Position numbers and translations under genes: made by a program. A DNA stretch of 64,000 bases from Amycolatopsis benzoatilytica AK 16/65 (GTDB lineage: Bacteria; Actinomycetota; Actinomycetes; Mycobacteriales; Pseudonocardiaceae), in NCBI RefSeq assembly GCF_000383915.1, contig NZ_KB912942.1, forward strand, positions 7,685,279 to 7,749,278, in the 5' to 3' direction. Of this stretch, positions 6,583 to 15,238 are shown piece by piece. The notes under the pieces were generated by a model. That model searched no databases. It saw only the letters and a list, made by a program, of their open reading frames with translations, and was not told the DNA's origin. Within the stretch, counting starts at the first letter, position 1. Every line of letters begins with the position of its first letter.

Positions 6583-7851
6583 ATGACACACCAGCCCGCC
6601 CTGTCCGCGCTCTCCGCGGCGGATCCGCAGATCGCCGGTCTCGTCGAGGACGAGGCGAAACGCCAGCACGACAAGATCCGTCTGATCGCCTCCGAGAACT
6701 ACGTTTCGCAGGCGGTGCTCGAAGCCACCGGCAGCGTTCTCACCAACAAGTACTCCGAGGGCTACGCCGGCAAGCGCTACTACGAGGGCCAGCAGTACAT
6801 CGACCAGATCGAGCAGCTGGCGATCGAGCGCGCGAAGGCCGTTTTCGGCGCGGACCACGCGAACGTCCAGCCGTACTCCGGCTCTCCGGCGAACCTCGCG
6901 GTGTACCTGGCCTTCGCGCAGCCCGGCGACACCGTGCTCGGCATGGCGCTGCCGGACGGCGGCCACCTCACCCACGGCTGGAGCGTTTCGGCGACCGGCA
7001 AGTGGTTCAACCCGGTCCGCTACGGCGTGCGCAAGGAGACCGGCCGGGTCGACCTCGACCAGGTCCGCGACCTCGCCCGGCAGCACCGGCCGAAGCTGAT
7101 CTTCGCCGGCGGCACGGCCATTCCGCGCACCATCGATTTCCCGGCGTTCGCCGAGATCGCCCGTGAGGTCGACGCGGTGCTGGTCGCCGACATCGCGCAC
7201 ATCGCCGGCCTGATCGCGGGCGGCGCGCACCCGTCGCCGGTCGGCCACGCGCAGGTGATCACCACCACCACGCACAAGACCCTCCGCGGTCCGCGCGGCG
7301 CGATGATCCTGTCCGACGCGGAGCACGCCAAGGCAGTCGACAAGGCGGTGTTCCCGGGCCTGCAGGGCGGCCCGCACAACCACACCACCGCCGCCATCGC
7401 GGTCGCGCTCGGGGAGGCGCAGCAGCCGTCTTTCTCCGACTACGCGCACACGATCGTCGCGAACGCCAAGGCGCTGGCCGAGGCGCTCGTCGAGCGTGGC
7501 TACGACCTGGTGTCCGGCGGCACGGACAACCACCTGCTGCTGATCGACCTCACCAACAAGGCCGTGCCGGGCAAGCCCGCCGCGCAGGCGCTGGACCGTG
7601 CGGGCATCGAGCTCAACTACAACACCGTGCCGTTCGATCCGCGCAAGCCGTTCGACCCGTCCGGCATCCGGCTGGGCACCTCCGCGATCACCACGCGCGG
7701 GCTCAAGCCGGAGCACCAGGTGCAGGTCGCGGACTGGATCGACCGGACGGTCACCGCCGCGGCCGCGCAGCAGGACAGCGCGCTGGACGCGATCGCGGCG
7801 GAGATCCGCGAGTTCCTGCAGCCGTTCCCGATCCCCGGCTACACCGACTGA
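6583..7851 (+). CDS. glyA: Serine hydroxymethyltransferase
   Basis: 422 residues, full length for the family. This PLP enzyme converts serine and tetrahydrofolate to glycine and 5,10-methylene-THF, feeding purine, thymidylate and methionine synthesis. Family signatures are clear: LIASENYVSQAVLEATGS, the substrate-binding GYAGKRYYEG, and the PLP-lysine segment TTTTHKTLRGPRGA with Lys in THK. It is a single-gene unit behind a ZTP riboswitch, so expression should rise when 10-formyl-THF runs short, and it ends in a strong terminator. Confidence 0.97.
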   Translation: MTHQPALSALSAADPQIAGLVEDEAKRQHDKIRLIASENYVSQAVLEATGSVLTNKYSEGYAGKRYYEGQQYIDQIEQLAIERAKAVFGADHANVQPYSGSPANLAVYLAFAQPGDTVLGMALPDGGHLTHGWSVSATGKWFNPVRYGVRKETGRVDLDQVRDLARQHRPKLIFAGGTAIPRTIDFPAFAEIAREVDAVLVADIAHIAGLIAGGAHPSPVGHAQVITTTTHKTLRGPRGAMILSDAEHAKAVDKAVFPGLQGGPHNHTTAAIAVALGEAQQPSFSDYAHTIVANAKALAEALVERGYDLVSGGTDNHLLLIDLTNKAVPGKPAAQALDRAGIELNYNTVPFDPRKPFDPSGIRLGTSAITTRGLKPEHQVQVADWIDRTVTAAAAQQDSALDAIAAEIREFLQPFPIPGYTD

Positions 7852-7860
7852 TCCGCGTTC

Positions 7861-7890
7861 GAAGGGGCCGTCCGGACGGGCGGCCCCTTC
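7861..7890. terminator. Bidirectional terminator between glyA and the ECF42 gene
   Basis: GAAGGGGCCG (7861-7870) pairs with CGGCCCCTTC (7881-7890). The right arm overlaps the TGA of the convergent sigma-factor gene. Confidence 0.75.
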
Positions 7891-9034
7891 ACTGTTTCCG
7901 CTGGGTGTTGAGCCGGGCGGCTTGGCGGGTCAGGTACGCGTGCTCGGCGAGGTTCTGCGCCTTTTCCGCCGCCTCCCGATACAGCCGCGCGGCCGTCGCG
8001 AGATCGCCGTCGCGCTCGTGCAGATAGGCCGCGACCGCGTGGTACCTCGGCAGGCTGTCGTCCAGTTCGGCCAGCGCCTTCAGCCCGGCCCGCGCTCCGT
8101 CCGCCTCGCCGACCGCGACCGCGCGGTTGAGCCGCACGATCGGACTGCCCGTGAGGGCGAGGAGTTCGTCGTACCACTCGACGATCTGCACCCAGTCGGT
8201 TTCCTCCGCGGTCAACGCGTCGGCGTGCAGCGCGGCGATGGCGGCTTGTGCCTGGTACTCGCCGAGCTGGTCGCGGGCCAGCGCGGCCTGCAGGAGGTCG
8301 ACGCCCTCGGCGATCAGCCGGGTGTCCCACGCGCTCCGGTCCTGTTCGGCGAGCGGCACCAGGTTGCCGTCCGGGGTGGTCCGGGCGGCGCGCCGGGCGT
8401 GGTGCAGCAGCATCAACGCGAGCAGCCCGGCCACCTCGGGATGGTCGAATCCGGCGGCGAGCTGACGGGTCAGCCGGATGGCTTCGGCGGCCATGTCCAG
8501 GTCTCCGGAGTAGCCCTCGTTGAAGACCAGGTACAGCACGCGCAGCACGGTCGCGACGTCTCCGGGAGCGTCGAACCGCACGCTCGACACAGTGCGCTTC
8601 GCCCGGCTGATCCGTTGCGCCATCGTCGCTTCCGGCACCAGATAGGCCTGCGCGATCTGTCGCGTCGTCAACCCGCCGACCGCGCGCAGCGTCAGCGCGA
8701 CGGCGGACGACGGCGTCAACGAGGGGTGCGCACAGAGGAAGTAGAGCTGGAGCGAGTCGTCGACTGCGGACGCCGGGCCGGGCGGCGGTTCGGCGTCCAC
8801 CGCGACTTCCCTTCCCCGGCGCGAGCTTTCCGCCCGCGTCGCGTCGAGGAACCGGCGCCACGCCGCCGCGATGAGCCACGCTTTCGGATCGCGCGGCGGA
8901 TCGTCCCGCCACGCGTCCAGCGCGCGGATCAGCGCTTCCTGCACGGCATCCTCGGCCGACGCGAAATCCGCCCCGCGCCGGACGAGGATGCCGATCACCG
9001 CGGGCACGAGTTCCCGCAGCAACTCCTCGTTCAT
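7889..9034 (-). CDS. ECF42-type RNA polymerase sigma factor with C-terminal TPR-like extension
   Basis: 381 residues. Sigma region 2 (DFASAEDAVQEALIRALDAW, about 23-42) and region 4 (GGLTTRQIAQAYLVPEATMAQRISRAK) are followed by a roughly 200-residue extension of helical repeats (DUF6596). This architecture and the adjacent DGPF gene define the ECF42 group, in which the extension is known to be required for activity and no anti-sigma factor is linked. The ATG at 9034 overlaps the TGA of the DGPF gene (ATGA), so the pair is coupled. Confidence 0.88.
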   Translation of the reverse strand: MNEELLRELVPAVIGILVRRGADFASAEDAVQEALIRALDAWRDDPPRDPKAWLIAAAWRRFLDATRAESSRRGREVAVDAEPPPGPASAVDDSLQLYFLCAHPSLTPSSAVALTLRAVGGLTTRQIAQAYLVPEATMAQRISRAKRTVSSVRFDAPGDVATVLRVLYLVFNEGYSGDLDMAAEAIRLTRQLAAGFDHPEVAGLLALMLLHHARRAARTTPDGNLVPLAEQDRSAWDTRLIAEGVDLLQAALARDQLGEYQAQAAIAALHADALTAEETDWVQIVEWYDELLALTGSPIVRLNRAVAVGEADGARAGLKALAELDDSLPRYHAVAAYLHERDGDLATAARLYREAAEKAQNLAEHAYLTRQAARLNTQRKQ

Positions 9035-9438
9035 TCGGTCACCGAGGGCTTGACGCCGTAGCAAGGACGCAGTTCGAGCCACTCGTGGATCGGCTTGCCG
9101 CCCGCACCGGGAGCCGCGGACAGCTCGCCGGCCAGTTCGAGCGCGCGCTCGTAGCTGTCGACGTCGATGATCATCCAGCCCGCGATGACGTCTTTGGTCT
9201 CGGCGAACGGGCCGTCGGTGACCGGCGGGCGGCCCTCGCCGTCGTAGCGGACCCACGTCCCTTCCGAGGACAGCGCCTGCTCGCTGACGAACTCACCGGT
9301 CTCTTCCAGCCGCTTCGCGAAGTCGCGCATGTACTGGATATGGGCGGTGACCTCTTCGGGCGTCCACTGGTCCATGGGGACGTCGTTCACCGAAGCCGGC
9401 GCGCCGCGGTAGTGCTTGAGCAGCAGGTACTTGGCCAT
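9031..9438 (-). CDS. YCII/DGPF-domain protein, partner of the ECF42 sigma factor
   Basis: 135 residues with the DGPF signature (TDGPFAETKDVIAGWMIID). The fold is a ferredoxin-like YCII domain. DGPF proteins are the constant neighbours and usual targets of ECF42 sigma factors; their biochemical role is unsettled. It is first in a two-gene operon and overlaps the sigma gene by four bases. Confidence 0.88.
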   Translation of the reverse strand: MAKYLLLKHYRGAPASVNDVPMDQWTPEEVTAHIQYMRDFAKRLEETGEFVSEQALSSEGTWVRYDGEGRPPVTDGPFAETKDVIAGWMIIDVDSYERALELAGELSAAPGAGGKPIHEWLELRPCYGVKPSVTE

Positions 9439-9544
9439 CGTGATTCTCCCTCAGTGCGGTCGTCGACCTGGTCGTGCCGGGGACGGAGCCGGTCCCGCGT
9501 TCTCGACATCGTCGCCCGGGAGACTAGCGTCACACCTTTATTTG

Positions 9545-9604
9545 CTTGATGAATGCAAGCTTTTGGGGAATGGTTGTGGCGAGCAAGTAGTTGATAGATG
9601 CAAG
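9545..9604. promoter_or_regulatory. Two repeated imperfect palindromes upstream of the exporter gene
   Basis: CTTGATGAATGCAAG (9545-9559) and GTTGATAGATGCAAG (9590-9604) are near-copies 45 bases apart, each a degenerate palindrome of the form CTTGnATnnATnCAAG. The second is flanked by AGTAGTTG/CAACTACT. They lie 30-90 bases before the exporter start and look like operators for a MarR- or TetR-type repressor, which is not encoded next door. Confidence 0.5.
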
Positions 9605-9633
9605 CAACTACTCCGGCACTGAGGGAGACCACC

Positions 9634-11283
9634 ATGAGCGACACCGCCACCGCGGAAGGGGGCGCCACCACGAACGGACGGCTTTCACACCGGCAGATCC
9701 TCACTGTTCTGTCCGGACTGATGCTCGGCATGTTCCTGGCGGCCCTCGACCAGACCATCGTGTCCTCGGCGATGAAGACCATCGCCGACGAACTGCACGG
9801 ACAGAGCCTGCAAGCCTGGGCCACCACCGCCTACCTGATCACCGCGACGCTTTCCACGCCGCTGTACGGCAAGCTGTCCGACCTCTTCGGCCGCAAGCCG
9901 ATGTACCTGACCGCGATCTCGCTGTTCCTCGCCGGTTCGCTGGCGAGCGCGATGGCCGGATCCATGTACGAACTGGCCGCGTTCCGCGCGTTCCAGGGCC
10001 TCGGCGCAGGCGGTTTGATGTCGCTCGCGCTGGCGATCATCACCGACATCACCTCGCCCCGGGAGCGCAGCCGTTACCAGGGGTACTTCATGGCCGTGTT
10101 CGGCGTCTCGAGCGTCGCCGGCCCGGTCGTCGGCGGATTCTTCGCCGGCCTCGACTCGTTCGCCGGCCTCACCGGCTGGCGCTGGGTGTTCATGGTGAAC
10201 GTGCCGATCGCGCTCGCCGCGCTGGTCGTGGTGAGCAAGGTGCTGAACCTCCCGCACACCCGGGTGGACCAGAAGGTCGACTTCCTCGGCGCCGGAGCGC
10301 TGACGCTGGGCTTGGTGCCGCTGCTGCTGGTCGCCGAGCAGGGTCGGGGATGGGGCTGGGGTTCGCCCGCGTCGCTGGCGATGTACCTGGTCGGCGCGCT
10401 CGGCGTGGCCCTGTTCATCCTGCAGGAACGCCGGATGGGCGACGCCGCCCTGCTGCCGCTGCGGCTGTTCCGCAACGGGGTTTTCCGGGTGTCGACGATG
10501 GTGACCGTGATCCAGGGCATCGGGATGTTCGGCGCGATGATGTCGCTGCCGCTGTACCTGCAGATCGTCAAGGGCGCGACGCCGACCCAGGCCGGGCTGC
10601 AGATGCTGCCGCTCACCCTCGGGATCATGGTCGCGAGCCTCGGCAGCGGACGGATCATCGCCCGCACCGGCCGGTACAAGGGCTTCGCGGTCGCCGGACT
10701 CGGCCTGATGGCCGCGGCGGTGTACTCGTTCTCGATGATCGGCGTGGACACCGCGCTCGGCGTGGTCATGGCCATCGCGTTCGTGCTCGGACTGGGCCTC
10801 GGCTCGACCATGCAGACGCTGACCCTGGCCGCCACGAACGACGTCTCGCCCCGGGACATCGGGGTCGCGACCTCGTCGGTCACGTTCTTCCGGCAGATCG
10901 GCGGCACGGCGGGCACCGCGGTGTTCCTGTCGATCCTGTTCAGCACGGTCGGCGACCGGATCGCTTCGGCGGTGCGCTCGGCGATGGCTTCGCCGGCCTA
11001 CGTCGCGGCGCTGGCACAGCACCCGGAGTTCGCGCGGCAGATGGCAGGCGGCGGGCTCGACGTGAACGACACCTCGTTCCTGTCGAAGCTCGACCCGGTG
11101 CTGGCCCGGCCCATCCTGGAGGGTTTCTCCAGCTCGATGAGCACGGTGTTCCTGATCGGCGGCGCGGTGCTGACCGTCGGGTTCGCCCTGGTCTGGCTGC
11201 TGCGGGAGAAGCCGCTGTCGGACAAGTCGGCGATGCAGCAGCGCGCCGAGCAGGAAGCGAGCGAGCTGGCGCTGGCCGGCTGA
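9634..11283 (+). CDS. DHA2-family (EmrB/QacA-type) MFS drug exporter
   Basis: 549 residues with about 14 hydrophobic segments, matching the 14-helix DHA2 family of proton-coupled drug exporters in the cytoplasmic membrane. Motif D1 (ALDQTIVSSAM), motif A (GKLSDLFGRKP) and motif C (GVSSVAGPVVGGFF) are present. The ATG at 9634 is chosen because GAGGGAG precedes it; an ATG 36 bases earlier lacks a site. The repeated palindromes upstream suggest inducible expression. Substrates cannot be predicted. Confidence 0.9.
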   Translation: MSDTATAEGGATTNGRLSHRQILTVLSGLMLGMFLAALDQTIVSSAMKTIADELHGQSLQAWATTAYLITATLSTPLYGKLSDLFGRKPMYLTAISLFLAGSLASAMAGSMYELAAFRAFQGLGAGGLMSLALAIITDITSPRERSRYQGYFMAVFGVSSVAGPVVGGFFAGLDSFAGLTGWRWVFMVNVPIALAALVVVSKVLNLPHTRVDQKVDFLGAGALTLGLVPLLLVAEQGRGWGWGSPASLAMYLVGALGVALFILQERRMGDAALLPLRLFRNGVFRVSTMVTVIQGIGMFGAMMSLPLYLQIVKGATPTQAGLQMLPLTLGIMVASLGSGRIIARTGRYKGFAVAGLGLMAAAVYSFSMIGVDTALGVVMAIAFVLGLGLGSTMQTLTLAATNDVSPRDIGVATSSVTFFRQIGGTAGTAVFLSILFSTVGDRIASAVRSAMASPAYVAALAQHPEFARQMAGGGLDVNDTSFLSKLDPVLARPILEGFSSSMSTVFLIGGAVLTVGFALVWLLREKPLSDKSAMQQRAEQEASELALAG

Positions 11284-11297
11284 CCCCGGAATAGCCA

Positions 11298-11330
11298 AAG
11301 GGCCGTCCACCTCGCAGGTGGACGGCCCTT
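11298..11330. terminator. Bidirectional terminator
   Basis: A perfect 15-bp stem (AAGGGCCGTCCACCT / AGGTGGACGGCCCTT) with a CGC loop is followed by TTTT. It separates the convergent exporter and ppa genes. Confidence 0.92.
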
Positions 11331-11343
11331 TTTTCGCGATGCG

Positions 11344-11862
11344 TCAGTGGTGCGCTTCGCCGTTGATCTCTTCCTTGGCGAGGCGGTCCGTCTCGCGCTC
11401 GTAGGAGCGGGCGATCTCGGCCTCGGCCTCGGCGCGGCTCACCCAGGACGAGCCCTCGACGCTCTTGCCCGGCTCGAGGTCCTTGTACACCTCGAAGAAG
11501 TGCTGGATCTCCAGCTTGTGGAACTCGTTCAGGTGGTGGATGTCCCGCAGGTGCTCAAGGCGCGGGTCGTTCGTCGGAACGGCGAGGACCTTGTCGTCCG
11601 GGCCCTTCTCGTCGGTCATCCGGAACATGCCGATCGCGCGGCAGCGGATCAGGCAGCCCGGGAACGTCGGCTCCTGGACGAGCACGAGCACGTCGAGCGG
11701 GTCGCCGTCCTGGCCGAGCGTGTCGTCGATGAAGCCGTAGTCGGCCGGGTACTGGGTCGCCGTGAACAGGGTCCGGTCGAGCTTGATCCGACCGGTCTTG
11801 TGGTCGACCTCGTACTTGTTGCGCTCCCCCTTGGGGATTTCGATCGTGACGTCGAATTCCAC
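11344..11862 (-). CDS. ppa: Inorganic pyrophosphatase (family I)
   Basis: 172 residues, a soluble hexameric-type enzyme that hydrolyses pyrophosphate and pulls biosynthetic reactions forward. The family signature [11 protein letters not shown] carries the metal-binding aspartates; [13 protein letters not shown] and ADYGFIDDT are also typical. Length matches other bacterial family I enzymes. It is monocistronic and divergent from dacB, as in mycobacteria (Rv3628). Confidence 0.96.
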   Translation of the reverse strand: MEFDVTIEIPKGERNKYEVDHKTGRIKLDRTLFTATQYPADYGFIDDTLGQDGDPLDVLVLVQEPTFPGCLIRCRAIGMFRMTDEKGPDDKVLAVPTNDPRLEHLRDIHHLNEFHKLEIQHFFEVYKDLEPGKSVEGSSWVSRAEAEAEIARSYERETDRLAKEEINGEAHH

Positions 11863-12036
11863 GGCCGCCCTCGCTGCTTCTCGAATACTCGGTTGTCCCC
11901 GCGCTCGCGGGCGGCAACCGTAATGACCTCGTTGACGTCACTAGTGTGGACTACGCCCCGTCGGCCGGTCGCGCCGATGTCGGCCAGACGGCATGTGACC
12001 TTGGCCCCTTCGGGGGCGGGTGAGAAGGAGTAGTGG

Positions 12037-15000
12037 GTGCCGGACAACGATCAGCCAACGTGGCCGACCGGGGACGAGGACACCTCGTCGTCCGGGGACC
12101 GGGCGACGACCCGCCTGCCCCTGCCCAAGCGCGACGCGGGGGCCACCGCGCAGCTTTCGGTGCCAAATGTCACACCGGGCGACGGGCCCGGATCCTGGTT
12201 CCGGCCGAGTGTCCCGGCGGAGCGGGTGCCCGGCCTGAACGCCCCGGCGGAACCTCGTGATCCGGATGTTTCGGGCACTCCGGATTCCGCACCGGCCCAG
12301 CCGAAGCCATCGGCGCCGTGGGTACCGGTGGAGGGCCCGACCCAGTTCGTGACCGGCGTGCCGCGACCGGGTGCCGCGGACTCGGAGGCGACGGTCCAGG
12401 CGGCCTCCGTCGAAGGGGACGCGGAGAAGACCGTGCAGGCTGGCCCGAGGGGCCGTGCTGGATCGGCTGGCGGGCCTTCGTGGGCAGCGGACACGGCTAC
12501 GGCGGCAGGGGCGGTCGGGCCGGATGCGGCCAAGTCCGAGCCGGCGAAGCCGGTCTGGGCACCGGACTCGGCCAAGGCGGCTGCCGCTGCCGAGGGGACG
12601 GCCGAGCAGACCGTACGGGCCCAGTCGACGGGCGCGGCCCAGCCGCAGCAGAGCGGTCCGGCGTCGTCCGGTTCGGCGCAGGTGGGCGATCGTGCGGGTC
12701 AGCCCCCGGCTCCACAGCAGTCTTCGCCCGCGTGGCAGCCGGTGCGGAAACCGGGCAACTCGTTGTTCGACCCAGCCGGCGCAGCCGGTTCCGGCGAGGA
12801 ACCCGGGCGGAAGCCGTTCCAGTCGGTGCCGCCCGCCGAGGCCACCGCCTCGCAGGAGTTCTCCGCGTTCCACGACGAGACCCCAGGGACCGGCGAAAAC
12901 AACCAGGGCTGGGCCGCGTTCCGCCCGGCCGTCGCGCACGACCAGCAGAGCGACGAGCCGCCGAAGGAGGGCTGGACGGCGTTCCGCAGCGAGCCCGACG
13001 CGGCCGAATCGGCTTCCGGCACGGCGTCTGGTGCTGGTCAGCGTCCTTCCGGCAACCAGCCCGGCTCCAGCGCTGGTCAGCGCCCGGCTGGCAGCGAGCT
13101 CCCCGGCTCGTCCCGGACCGATTCGCCCAGCGAAAACCGCGCCGCATTCGCAAGCGCCGCCGGGTCCGCCGCGGCCGAACCGGCCTGGCCCGACGCCGAG
13201 GAGGAAGGTCGCGGCCGCCCTGGCGAGCAGAACCAGCCCGGCGTCCGATCCGGGGGGCAACCCGGTGCCGCTCAGCCCGGCGTCGAGAGCGCCGCTCAAC
13301 CCGGCAGTGCCGCCTCCGGCCATTCCGGCGCTTCCGAGGCCGAGCCGTGGTCGCAGCGGATCGAGATCCCGGTCCGTCCCGGCCTGCCCGAGCCCGCGCC
13401 GGGCACTGTCCCGCCCGCCGGCTCCGGCGCGGTCCGGCCGATGCGGATCGATCCCTCCGGCGGCCAGTCGCCGGCGGAGGCGACCATCGGCATCCCGCGT
13501 CCGGCGGGCTGGCCGGCTTCGGCGCAGTCGCTGTCCGAGGCGACCGTCGGGTTCCCCCGTCCGCCCGAAGGGTTCCCTCGCGCCGACGAGCCGTACTCCG
13601 ACTCCGCCCAGCGGCCGCAGAGCGCTGAGCAGCGGCTGAACCCTGAGCCGTCCGCCAGCCCGGCGGTGATCCCGCCGCAGGCCACCGGCGACGAAACGCC
13701 GCCCGAACCGCCGGTCGGGGCCACTCCGGCGGCTGGCGGCGGCGAGAAGAAGCCGCGCCGGAAGGTGCTGGTGCTCTCGCTCGTCGTGTTGCTCGTGCTG
13801 GCTGCCGCCGGGGGTGCTTCGGCAGTGCCCGCGGTCGCCAACAAGCTCGGTCTGCCGTGGGCGCCGAACGCGCCGAAGGGCAGCGACCCGGAACCCGCCG
13901 AAGCGACACTCGCCCTGCACGGCCCGGACACTTCCGGACCAGGCGCGTCGGCGAGCGGGGTCTCCTCGGCGCTCTCCGGGCCGGCCGGTGCGGGAGCGCT
14001 CGCACAGCTCAGCGGCAGCGTGATCGACCCGTCGACCGGCACCGTGCTGTGGGACCACTCGTCCAACACGCCGCTGACCCCGGCATCGACCACGAAAATC
14101 CTCACCGTCTCCGCCGCCCTGCTGGCGATGGATCCGACCAAACGGCTGACCACCAAGATCGTTCAGGGCGCGCAGCCGGGCACCGTCGTTCTCGTCGGCG
14201 GCGGAGACCCGACGCTGACCGCGTTGCCGGTCGGCACCGATTCCCCGCTGTACCCGGGCGCGGCGCACATCGACGACCTGGTCAACCAGGTCAAGAAGGC
14301 CGGCGGCGACATCAAGAAGGTCCAGGTCGACGTCAGCGCCTACAGCGGTCCGGTCACCGCCCCGGGCTGGGAACCGGGCGACGCCCCGTCGCTGTACGGG
14401 GCGCCGATCGTGCCGGTGATGGCCGACGGCGGCCGCGGCAACCCGAAGGCCGACGAGACCATGCGCGCCAGCAACCCGGCGACCGCGGTCACCCAGCTCG
14501 TCGCGGACAAGCTCGGCGCGACCTCCGGCGGCGTCGGCAAGGCACCGGACGGCGCGAAAGTGCTCGGCGAAGTGCAGTCGGCACCGCTGCCGGACCTCGC
14601 CTACGCGCTGCTGCAGATCTCCGACAACGTGCTCGCCGACGCGCTCGGCCGTCAGGTCGCCATCGCCACCGGTGGTGACCCGTCGTTCGCCGGCGCGTCC
14701 GCCGCGGTGAAGAAGGTGTTGGCAGACCACGGTTTCGACGTCAACGGACTGCAGCTGTTCGACACCAGCGGACTGTCCAATCAGAACAAGGTCCCGGCCC
14801 GGCTGCTGGCGCAGGTGCTCGCCGCCGCGGCGGGTCCGGACGGCAAGGACCCGAACACGCCGAAGCTGCGTCCGCTGCTGGCTGGGCTGCCGGTCGCGGG
14901 CAGCCCGATCGGCACGCTGTCCGGCCGCTACCAATCGGGACCGACCCAGGCGGGCAAGGGCTGGGTGCGAGCCAAAACCGGCACGCTCACCGGGGTCAAC

Positions 15001-15138
15001 ACGCTCGCCGGCTACGTGCTCGACAGCGACAACCGGGTGCTCGCGTTCGCGTTCATGTCCAACGGCTCGGACAAGAATTCCGGGCAGGCGGCGCTCGACG
15101 CGCTGGCTACCGCGTTGCGGGGCTGCGGCTGCAAATGA
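12037..15138 (+). CDS. dacB: D-alanyl-D-alanine carboxypeptidase/endopeptidase (PBP4 type) with a giant disordered N-terminus
   Basis: 1033 residues from a GTG preceded by AGAAGGAG. Residues 1 to about 570 are low-complexity (Pro, Ala, Gly, Gln, Ser) and presumably cytoplasmic; residues about 575-597 form one membrane helix; the rest is an extracellular peptidase S13 domain that trims or cleaves peptidoglycan cross-links. The catalytic motifs are intact: STTK (Ser about 684), SDN (about 861) and KTG (about 980). The mycobacterial homolog Rv3627c is only about 460 residues, so the tail more than doubles the length. The tail repeats short Thr motifs (EATVQ, EKTVQ, EQTVR, EATIGIPRP, EATVGFPRP). 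Confidence 0.9.
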   Translation: MPDNDQPTWPTGDEDTSSSGDRATTRLPLPKRDAGATAQLSVPNVTPGDGPGSWFRPSVPAERVPGLNAPAEPRDPDVSGTPDSAPAQPKPSAPWVPVEGPTQFVTGVPRPGAADSEATVQAASVEGDAEKTVQAGPRGRAGSAGGPSWAADTATAAGAVGPDAAKSEPAKPVWAPDSAKAAAAAEGTAEQTVRAQSTGAAQPQQSGPASSGSAQVGDRAGQPPAPQQSSPAWQPVRKPGNSLFDPAGAAGSGEEPGRKPFQSVPPAEATASQEFSAFHDETPGTGENNQGWAAFRPAVAHDQQSDEPPKEGWTAFRSEPDAAESASGTASGAGQRPSGNQPGSSAGQRPAGSELPGSSRTDSPSENRAAFASAAGSAAAEPAWPDAEEEGRGRPGEQNQPGVRSGGQPGAAQPGVESAAQPGSAASGHSGASEAEPWSQRIEIPVRPGLPEPAPGTVPPAGSGAVRPMRIDPSGGQSPAEATIGIPRPAGWPASAQSLSEATVGFPRPPEGFPRADEPYSDSAQRPQSAEQRLNPEPSASPAVIPPQATGDETPPEPPVGATPAAGGGEKKPRRKVLVLSLVVLLVLAAAGGASAVPAVANKLGLPWAPNAPKGSDPEPAEATLALHGPDTSGPGASASGVSSALSGPAGAGALAQLSGSVIDPSTGTVLWDHSSNTPLTPASTTKILTVSAALLAMDPTKRLTTKIVQGAQPGTVVLVGGGDPTLTALPVGTDSPLYPGAAHIDDLVNQVKKAGGDIKKVQVDVSAYSGPVTAPGWEPGDAPSLYGAPIVPVMADGGRGNPKADETMRASNPATAVTQLVADKLGATSGGVGKAPDGAKVLGEVQSAPLPDLAYALLQISDNVLADALGRQVAIATGGDPSFAGASAAVKKVLADHGFDVNGLQLFDTSGLSNQNKVPARLLAQVLAAAAGPDGKDPNTPKLRPLLAGLPVAGSPIGTLSGRYQSGPTQAGKGWVRAKTGTLTGVNTLAGYVLDSDNRVLAFAFMSNGSDKNSGQAALDALATALRGCGCK

Positions 15139-15238
15139 CCCGCGCGGGCGACCCGAGCCGGCCCGGTACTGAGCCGACTCGCTGAACCCGTCTGGTTGAG
15201 CGGTACGCAACCCTCGACCGGCAGGTAGCGTCGGAGGG

